9,204 nucleotides of DNA from Chlamydiota bacterium (GTDB lineage Bacteria; Chlamydiota; Chlamydiia; Chlamydiales; Criblamydiaceae): the NCBI GenBank assembly GCA_021772365.1, contig JAJFMC010000357.1:1-9204 (forward strand), written 5' to 3'. The position numbers and the translations under genes were made by a program. Positions 1-4,824 of the stretch are shown here, one piece after another (positions within the stretch are counted from its first letter, which is position 1; each line of letters begins with the position of its first letter). The notes under the pieces were generated by a model. The model was not told where the DNA came from and did no database searches. It saw only the letters and a program-made list of their open reading frames with translations.

Positions 1-44
1 CCGAGGCTGGCATCTACATTGACGATGGCTTCAGCACCTTTCAT
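1..44 (-). CDS. 5' end of an unidentified protein (partial, runs off left edge)
   Basis: An ATG at 44-42 on the minus strand opens a frame with no stop up to the window edge, giving 14 full codons (M-K-G-A-E-A-I-V-N-V-D-A-S-L). Too little is present to identify the protein. The call rests on context: a good Shine-Dalgarno (AAGGTGA, complement of 51-57) sits 6 nt before the ATG, and a promoter-like pair with 17-bp spacing lies just upstream (70-98). The early 'KGAEA' string faintly recalls the N-terminus of Bud32/RIO-type kinases, where a G-A-E-A string occurs in the nucleotide-binding loop. Five residues are not evidence of homology. The gene would be divergent from the oxidoreductase at 350. 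It may be a chance open frame. Confidence 0.4.
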   Translation of the reverse strand, partial: MKGAEAIVNVDASL

Positions 45-69
45 AAGTCGTCACCTTGAGTTTTATCTA

Positions 70-98
70 TTGATACTCCATCGACGATATATTGACAA
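70..98 (-). promoter_or_regulatory. Candidate sigma70-type promoter for the left-edge gene
   Basis: Read on the minus strand, TTGTCA (98-93, five of six matches to TTGACA) is followed after exactly 17 bp by TATCAA (75-70, four of six matches to TATAAT). Transcription would start near 63, leaving a short leader that contains the AAGGTGA ribosome binding site at 57-51 and the ATG at 44. The assignment rests on consensus matching only. Confidence 0.35.
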
Positions 99-304
99 AT
101 TAATCTTTTAAAACCTCACTTCTGACTAGTGAGAGAATTGCATAAATATTTGGGCTATTTTCTAGGCCTTTTTCCGCCTCACCTCGGGCTCGTTTATGTA
201 AACAACGCATGGTTGGCTGCGACCCCCCCCCTTGCGAGCCAAAAAAATCTCTAGAAAACAGCCTCAATTATTTTTGCAATTCCCTCTAGTAAAAAAAACT
301 AACC

Positions 305-333
305 TTGCAATAGACTGCGGCTAGGGATATCTA
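305..333 (+). promoter_or_regulatory. Weak candidate promoter of the oxidoreductase gene
   Basis: TTGCAA (305-310, four of six matches to the -35 consensus) and TATCTA (328-333, three of six) are spaced by 17 bp and end 16 bp before the ATG at 350. The match is poor. It is listed because it is the best-placed pair in front of this gene. An AAGG at 338-341, 8 nt before the ATG, is the likely ribosome binding site. Confidence 0.2.
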
Positions 334-349
334 GTCAAAGGTTAGGGTC

Positions 350-1531
350 ATGGTGAAAACGATTGCTATCGTCGGAGGTGGTCTAGCTGGAATGTCAGCA
401 GCACTTGCTTTCAATCATCGTAAATACAAAACTCTTCTATTTGAAAAAAACGACCATCTGGGGGGGAGGGTCCACTCCGAATATATCAACGGTTACACCT
501 TAGATGTTGGTTTTCAGGTTTTACTCAATAGCTATCCGGAAATTAGCTTAAAATGGCAGCGCGCTCTAAAGTTACGCTCCTATGAGGCCGGTGCACATGT
601 TAAAATAGACGGTCAGTGGCGCTTAGTCCCTAATCCGTTGATTAATCCTTTTTGTATGTTCAAAGCTCCCTCCGGAACACTCAAAGGTTCTCTTTCGTTG
701 CTGTGGAATAGGCAGAAAATTTCGTCGCCAACAGAAACTACAGAAGAGTATCTCAACCGTTTGAATTTAGATGAACAGTGGGTCGAGCAGTTTATTAAAC
801 CTTTTATGAGAGGTGTCTTTCTTGAGAAGGGACTGGAAACGCGAGCGGAACGCTTTGTTGAAGTTATGAGCTATTTCACAAAGGGAAATGCGTGCTTACC
901 AAGGGGAGGGATGCAGGAACTGCCAAGATGGCTAGAAAAGCAGATTTCTCATACTAAAGTGTATAAGGGGGTAGAGGTTGTTGATTGCACGGAACGATCA
1001 GTGGTTTTGAGTTCCGGCAAGAAGTTCACTGTTGATGCTGTCATCATAGCCCTTCCTTTGCCTCAACTGAAAATGTTGTTCAGCGACATTCCTGATATCC
1101 ACAGTTGCTCAACTTCATGTGATTATTTTACCGTAGAGAGAAACCGTTTAAAGGCTGACAGGTATTTGTGGTTAGATGGTAGTGATGATGCCGTCGTGAA
1201 TAACTTCAGCGTCCCGAGCAGGATTCAGCGGAGCTATGCTCCTAGAGGGATGCATCTGCTCTCAGCAACAGCCATTGCACCAAATGTTCCTTCCTCCATT
1301 GAAGTTCGTGAGTATCTAGCTGAGCAATTAGACCTAAAAAAAAGCTGGTTGACCTTCATCAAACGTTACCATATCTCCCACGCTCTTCCTTCACAAAAGG
1401 ATCCACCACCAATAGAAATAGTTAGTTATAATGGTCTATTTATTGCAGGTGAAGCTGTCAGTTCCCCATCCATCAATGATGCCGTTGCTTCAGGGAAAGC
1501 TGCAGCAAAAGCTGTGATAGAAAGTTTATGA
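350..1531 (+). CDS. FAD-dependent amine oxidase / phytoene desaturase-like oxidoreductase
   Basis: This 393-residue protein belongs to the flavin-containing amine oxidase superfamily, which includes phytoene desaturases and protoporphyrinogen oxidases. The N-terminal Rossmann fold is clear: the dinucleotide-binding loop GGGLAG is at residues 9-14, the ribose-binding acidic residue is Glu32 (in FEKN), and the family motif LGGRV is at 37-41. DVGFQVLL (52-59) and LPRGGMQELPRWL (about 183-195) are also typical of the phytoene-desaturase-like branch. The C-terminal FAD-contact segment GLFIAGE (362-368) and a closing helix are present, so the gene looks complete. No signal peptide or membrane segment stands out, so the protein is probably cytosolic or peripheral. 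The substrate is unknown: carotenoid, porphyrin, sterol or amine are all possible, and no carotenoid or haem genes lie nearby. The ATG at 350 is preferred (AAGG at 338-341); a GTG at 353 is an alternative. The 3' end overlaps the convergent protease gene by 6 bp. Confidence 0.9.
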   Translation: MVKTIAIVGGGLAGMSAALAFNHRKYKTLLFEKNDHLGGRVHSEYINGYTLDVGFQVLLNSYPEISLKWQRALKLRSYEAGAHVKIDGQWRLVPNPLINPFCMFKAPSGTLKGSLSLLWNRQKISSPTETTEEYLNRLNLDEQWVEQFIKPFMRGVFLEKGLETRAERFVEVMSYFTKGNACLPRGGMQELPRWLEKQISHTKVYKGVEVVDCTERSVVLSSGKKFTVDAVIIALPLPQLKMLFSDIPDIHSCSTSCDYFTVERNRLKADRYLWLDGSDDAVVNNFSVPSRIQRSYAPRGMHLLSATAIAPNVPSSIEVREYLAEQLDLKKSWLTFIKRYHISHALPSQKDPPPIEIVSYNGLFIAGEAVSSPSINDAVASGKAAAKAVIESL

Positions 1532-3079
1532 TGCAAGCTCGAATCTTGTGAAAGCAAATGATTTTAATTCAGGGTAAAAACTTTGGATGAGCTCACCAAG
1601 GCATTCGTAGAACTCTTTTGCGGTGTCAAGCTGTATAAGGCCGATGTTTGCATCAAATAATCGGAACGTGTTGGTTTTTTTTTCGTGGCGTACATACAAG
1701 GCATGTCCCACTTGTTCATCGCTAAAATAGATAGCCAATCGACATACGCCGGAGTTTAGGTGGTTAGGTAACCAGCAATGTTTTATTAGGTTCTTGTAAT
1801 GATTTTTGTAGTGTTTTCTTAACCTAAAACAAATTTCATTATAAAATCCAGGGAAATCAATTGATGGTTTGTTAAGTCCGATACCCTTAAGAAACTCTTG
1901 TGTATAGTCAGAGTTTTCTGTCTTTTTAAACATTAACGTCTTGTTTTGGAGAAACTTGTCTATTGGAGTGATTTGTAATAGAGAGTCGAGGTTGTTCATA
2001 AGTCGGTCTGGATCCTCTAGTTCTTGTCGGATCAACCTCAATGTGAGGCCTTCACAGACTCCAAATCCGAGAGCTTGCTCTCCTATATTATTGGATTGTA
2101 CTAGAGAGGCGATGATTTTGTTTTTCCACTTTTCATACCATGGAAAGGGTGTTTTTTGTAGTACCAAGTCTAAGGTTAGAGAGTTAGCTAGCTGCTCTAT
2201 CTCCTTTCTTTCAGTTTGATCAAATAGATCGAATAGTTGTTGCTGTGTTTTTTTGTCGTTATAGCTCGTAAGAGAGTTAACCTTATTCGAATTAATCGCC
2301 AAATATTTACTGGTTTTAGATGTAATTAATTCTTTAATAGTCTTTTTGATTATTTCGTGAAAGTACTGTTCGAGAGAAGGGTGCGCTTTCGCTGCATCAT
2401 TCATTAGTAAGGCTAGCTCTTGCTTCTTGGACTCGAACAAATCTTCTGTTTTTTTATATAATATAGAGAAACAATCAAGCAAACCATGGATACTTGAATG
2501 GTTTGTGTTCGCCCAGGTTATGACTTCTGCCTGTTCTGAAGTGTTACCTGCGAGTGATAATAGGCGCTCTTCTATGGCGATCATTTTCAGTTTTTTTTGG
2601 ATGACTTCTCTAGTAGTTGCATAAGGTTTATCGTTTCCCGTATACAAGGTCTTAATTCGTAAAGTTGTATTTTTACGGATTTCGAGTATGTCATGTTTAC
2701 CCAGAGGTAAGCCTAATGCACTATAAAGCCATTTTTCTCCTTCGGTCATCTGATAAGTAACGTTATTTTTAAGTTCTTCATTAATTACGAAGCTGGTCGT
2801 CTTTACAGGTTTAGTATTAAGTATACTTAGCCCAGAGTCATGGGCCTTACGAGCTGACACTCCCAGTTTCTTGGGGTGGGACTTGTTATTCAGGTCTACT
2901 TTCCTGAACCTTCCCACCAGGAGCCTAAAGGTCGGAGCTGTTCCTATCATTAAGGTGAATGTGCTAATTGCGAGGGTGGCAATAACGGTAATGATTTTCT
3001 GACCTAATGATAGGGACTTAAAGTTGTCGAGTGCGTGGAATTTACTGGAAAAAGGATTGAATAAGCTAACTGTTTGCAT
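1526..3079 (-). CDS. Putative membrane-anchored YopT-like (C58) cysteine protease, possible secreted effector
   Basis: This is a 517-residue protein with no full-length family that I recognise. Residues 28-49 form one hydrophobic segment followed by a basic stretch (RLLVGRFRK), consistent with a membrane anchor. Residues 100-330 are charged and largely helical in character, with no known motif. The C-terminal part carries a candidate catalytic triad: Cys342 in GFGVCEGLTLRLI, His459 in VGHALYV and Asp476 in RLFDANIG. The order Cys-His-Asp, the spacings (117 and 17 residues) and the 'GHA' and 'FD-x-N-x-G' contexts match C58 proteases (YopT C139/H258/D274; AvrPphB C98/H212/D227). Those proteins are secreted virulence enzymes that cut host proteins. 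By inference this could be a type III or similar effector, perhaps held in a host-derived membrane. The ATG at 3079 has a weak purine-rich site (AAGAGAG). The gene appears AT-richer than the efflux genes. It could instead be another papain-fold enzyme or transferase. Confidence 0.7.
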   Translation of the reverse strand: MQTVSLFNPFSSKFHALDNFKSLSLGQKIITVIATLAISTFTLMIGTAPTFRLLVGRFRKVDLNNKSHPKKLGVSARKAHDSGLSILNTKPVKTTSFVINEELKNNVTYQMTEGEKWLYSALGLPLGKHDILEIRKNTTLRIKTLYTGNDKPYATTREVIQKKLKMIAIEERLLSLAGNTSEQAEVITWANTNHSSIHGLLDCFSILYKKTEDLFESKKQELALLMNDAAKAHPSLEQYFHEIIKKTIKELITSKTSKYLAINSNKVNSLTSYNDKKTQQQLFDLFDQTERKEIEQLANSLTLDLVLQKTPFPWYEKWKNKIIASLVQSNNIGEQALGFGVCEGLTLRLIRQELEDPDRLMNNLDSLLQITPIDKFLQNKTLMFKKTENSDYTQEFLKGIGLNKPSIDFPGFYNEICFRLRKHYKNHYKNLIKHCWLPNHLNSGVCRLAIYFSDEQVGHALYVRHEKKTNTFRLFDANIGLIQLDTAKEFYECLGELIQSFYPELKSFAFTRFELAS

Positions 3080-3239
3080 GTATCTCTCTTAAATATTTTA
3101 TATGGGGGTTCGATGTTAAGATATTTTGTTTTAAAAGTCTAGTGTTGTTTTGATTTAATTAAAAATAAATACGTTCTTTAAATGTGTTCAATGGAAATAT
3201 GTTATTATCGTTTCATATTTATTTAAACTAAGGGACGGT
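3080..3239. promoter_or_regulatory. AT-rich divergent promoter region between the protease-like gene and the 234-aa gene
   Basis: This 160-bp spacer separates two start codons that face away from each other, so it must carry both promoters unless one gene is transcribed from elsewhere. Possible -10 boxes are TATAAA on the minus strand (3102-3097, five of six matches) and TATTAT on the plus strand (3203-3208, five of six). I find no good -35 partner for either. The plus-strand gene has an AAGGGA ribosome binding site at 3230-3235. The minus-strand gene has only a weak AAGAGAG site next to its ATG. No clear shared operator dyad is visible. Confidence 0.45.
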
Positions 3240-3944
3240 ATGAATAATCAATTTAATATGGATAGCGTAGCTTCTGGTTACTTAATAGAGTCAGAATCAA
3301 GAATTTCTAGGTATACACCTTCTTCAGATGTCAAAGTAATTCAAGAAAAAATTGATTTTTATACCCCTATCGAAGATTTAGAGTATGTAGAGTGGAAGAG
3401 AGTGAACGGAACATTTGAAGGGGTTGTGCTCGTGCCAGCCAGAAACCCTGTTGATCGATCGAATATTTATATGGTTGCTAAAATAGATTATCAGCAAGCG
3501 GTGGAAAATCCTTTGTCCGATCGGTTGTCTCTTGCGGTTGATTCCTTCGCTGAAGGGGTCGGTGCTTATGGGCCTTGTGATATGGTATGTACTCTAACTG
3601 GACTGTGGAACAAGGTAAGCTCTACATGGGAGAGCTCAAAAACAAGTACAGAAAATAAAACGATTACCTACTTTTCCGAAGTCATACCTTCACGAGAAGA
3701 TGACTATGAATTTCTAAAATCGATACCAGCGGAATATTTATCTGTGGGTGATCGAAACGCACTAAGTGAATACAGATATGAAGAAGAGTCGGCAAGACCC
3801 GATAACAGATTAGAGTCGCGCGTACCTAAGAAGCGCTTACATTTACCAAAGTGTATAAAAAAGGTCAGCAGAAATGTGAGGAACTTCTTTACTCAACGAC
3901 TACTAAAATCTTACTTTACGAGGGAGAAAACAGGTGAATCGTAA
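3240..3944 (+). CDS. Hypothetical protein, 234 aa, divergent from the protease-like gene
   Basis: I do not recognise this protein. It has no signal peptide and no membrane segment. The first 30 residues are polar and rich in Ser and Asn with few charges, a composition seen at the N-termini of type III secretion substrates but not diagnostic. The middle looks like a mixed alpha/beta domain, including the strand-like segment FEGVVLVPARNPV (about 58-70). It also has two close cysteines (GPCDMVC, about 112-118). The C-terminal tail (about 195-230) is strongly basic, rich in Lys and Arg, and could bind nucleic acid, membrane lipid or a partner. The AAGGGA site at 3230-3235 supports the ATG at 3240, and the frame runs uninterrupted to TAA. 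Its divergent pairing with the protease-like gene and similar AT-rich composition suggest the two were acquired or are used together, as two effectors or as effector and accessory protein. This is inference. Confidence 0.65.
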   Translation: MNNQFNMDSVASGYLIESESRISRYTPSSDVKVIQEKIDFYTPIEDLEYVEWKRVNGTFEGVVLVPARNPVDRSNIYMVAKIDYQQAVENPLSDRLSLAVDSFAEGVGAYGPCDMVCTLTGLWNKVSSTWESSKTSTENKTITYFSEVIPSREDDYEFLKSIPAEYLSVGDRNALSEYRYEEESARPDNRLESRVPKKRLHLPKCIKKVSRNVRNFFTQRLLKSYFTREKTGES

Positions 3945-3949
3945 AGTAA
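3911..3949. repeat. 10-bp perfect inverted repeat across the stop of the 234-aa gene
   Basis: TTACTTTACG (3911-3920) and CGTAAAGTAA (3940-3949) are exact inverse complements separated by 19 nt. The TAA stop at 3942-3944 lies inside the right arm. A transcript would form a 10-bp stem, AU-rich but perfect. No T tract follows on either strand, so it is not a standard intrinsic terminator. It might still stabilise the 3' end or assist termination. Confidence 0.4.
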
Positions 3950-4128
3950 TACTTATAATTAGATGTTAACATGTTTAAGGTGTTATTGGTTGGTGAATAA
4001 TTTATTTTATTTATTAAGGTGTGAATAAGATGCCTGTTAGTTATTTGTTGATGTTCTTGTAATCCGTTTGCCATCAAAACTTCATTATTTTTTAAGGACG
4101 TAGATATTAGGCACCTCAAAGAGTTTGA
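3945..4128. other. AT-rich convergent intergenic gap, no gene seen
   Basis: This gap lies between the 3' ends of the 234-aa gene and the potassium-channel-like gene, so transcripts from both sides should end here. I find no GC-rich stem followed by a T tract. It includes a 10-bp palindrome ATGTTAACAT (3963-3972). At its right edge is a 7-bp dyad AAAGAGT/ACTCTTT (4118-4124 and 4131-4137, 6-nt loop) spanning the stop codon of the channel gene. The short open frames here look like chance. Confidence 0.5.
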
Positions 4129-4824
4129 TCACTCTTTCAGGGCTTCTTGGCTTCTCTTGTGTAGCGATGAAGTGATCACTACTGAAACTAGACCTGAGAT
4201 GATCACTGGAATAAAGATCACTCCAGTGATAGCTTCGGTGATCGCTAATGTTCGAGCAACGGGGTGAATAGGAGTGATATCCCCATACCCCAAAGTTGTC
4301 AAAGTGGTGAATGAATAGTATATGAAATCCGACCAACTAAGTACCTTAGAAACCGTCCCAATATCTCCACTCATAAATGACCCAGGGCTGTAGAGTTCTA
4401 TACCCTGAAAGAAAAGAGTCCATGTGAGGCCGATCAATATATATACCGATGCCCCGCCAAAGACTTGATCGAGGCTAAACTCTTTTGAATGAGTTAGGAA
4501 ACGAATGGTCATAAAAATAGCGTAGAGGTATAAAGCGCAAGTGCTTATTAGGATGATGAGGTTGTTATTGTTCAAGTTGTCCAGCCAAAAACAGATAATT
4601 GCCGGAAGTCCGATGATGAGACCTATAGTGAAATAGCGTTTTGTTGGACTAACTGTATAGATAATGATTAAAATGACCAAAGAATTGAGTAATAGTAGGG
4701 GGAATGGGTGCTGATGGAGAGTATATTCAGGATCGAGGTAGGGAAACAGGATGAGCATAAGAATGAGTGCATGGAACAAGTAAAACCACTGGTTCTTGTA
4801 TATATTTTTAACTCTTTCACGCAT
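4129..4824 (-). CDS. Potassium channel-like membrane protein (Ion_trans_2 type pore)
   Basis: Counted from the ATG at 4824, this is a 231-residue inner-membrane protein with several hydrophobic segments (about 12-29, 41-58, 64-80, 89-110), then a pore module. In the module an outer helix spans about 122-140, a pore helix and filter span 165-182, and an inner helix spans 190-217. The selectivity filter TTLTTLGYGD (173-182) is the K+ channel signature, and the following ITPIHPVAR is also typical of bacterial channels. No arginine-rich S4 helix is seen, so voltage gating is unlikely. The protein ends about 15 residues after the inner helix, so it lacks a C-terminal RCK or cyclic-nucleotide domain. 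The family works as tetramers that pass K+ through the inner membrane. It is the last gene of the efflux operon. A TTG at 4842 would add six residues, but GAGGAG at 4837-4832 lies 7 nt before the ATG at 4824, so the ATG start is chosen. It overlaps the pump gene by 8 bp. Confidence 0.88.
   Translation of the reverse strand: MRERVKNIYKNQWFYLFHALILMLILFPYLDPEYTLHQHPFPLLLLNSLVILIIIYTVSPTKRYFTIGLIIGLPAIICFWLDNLNNNNLIILISTCALYLYAIFMTIRFLTHSKEFSLDQVFGGASVYILIGLTWTLFFQGIELYSPGSFMSGDIGTVSKVLSWSDFIYYSFTTLTTLGYGDITPIHPVARTLAITEAITGVIFIPVIISGLVSVVITSSLHKRSQEALKE

Larger units (their letters stand above)
45..349. other. Non-coding divergent region with a run of nine C
   Basis: I see no convincing gene here. 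The stretch is AT-rich apart from a local GC-rich patch. It holds a run of nine C (223-231) followed by TTGCGAGCC and seven A. GGCT (214-217) and AGCC can pair around the C run with a bulge, but the adjacent homopolymer is A, not T, on the plus strand, so it is not a plus-strand terminator. A short GTTTA/TAAAC dyad with a 2-nt centre lies at 192-203. The region must hold the promoter of the oxidoreductase and, if real, that of the left-edge gene. No tRNA or other RNA gene is recognisable. Confidence 0.5.

Noticed and set aside
214..247. GGCT...AGCC stem around the nine-C run as an intrinsic terminator
   Set aside because: The stem is imperfect and the run next to it is A on the plus strand. 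On the minus strand the T run comes before the stem, not after.
4118..4137. AAAGAGT/ACTCTTT hairpin as terminator of the efflux operon
   Set aside because: The stem is only 7 bp and AT-rich, it overlaps the channel stop codon, and no T tract follows on the minus strand. It is kept only as a note under the intergenic entry.
4126..4230. Cluster of four GATCACT strings (4127, 4174, 4201, 4216) including a 10-bp palindrome at 4171-4180 and a 9-bp inverted repeat 4202-4230; possible operator or repeat array
   Set aside because: Most copies lie inside the channel gene and come from repeated Val-Ile dipeptides written GTG ATC. Spacing is irregular and the last copy simply spans the stop codon, so coding constraint explains them.
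3916..4336. Two overlapping minus-strand open frames of 67 and 83 codons
   Set aside because: One lies in AT-rich spacer without a ribosome site or recognisable protein features. The other is out of frame within the channel gene, whose product is unmistakable.
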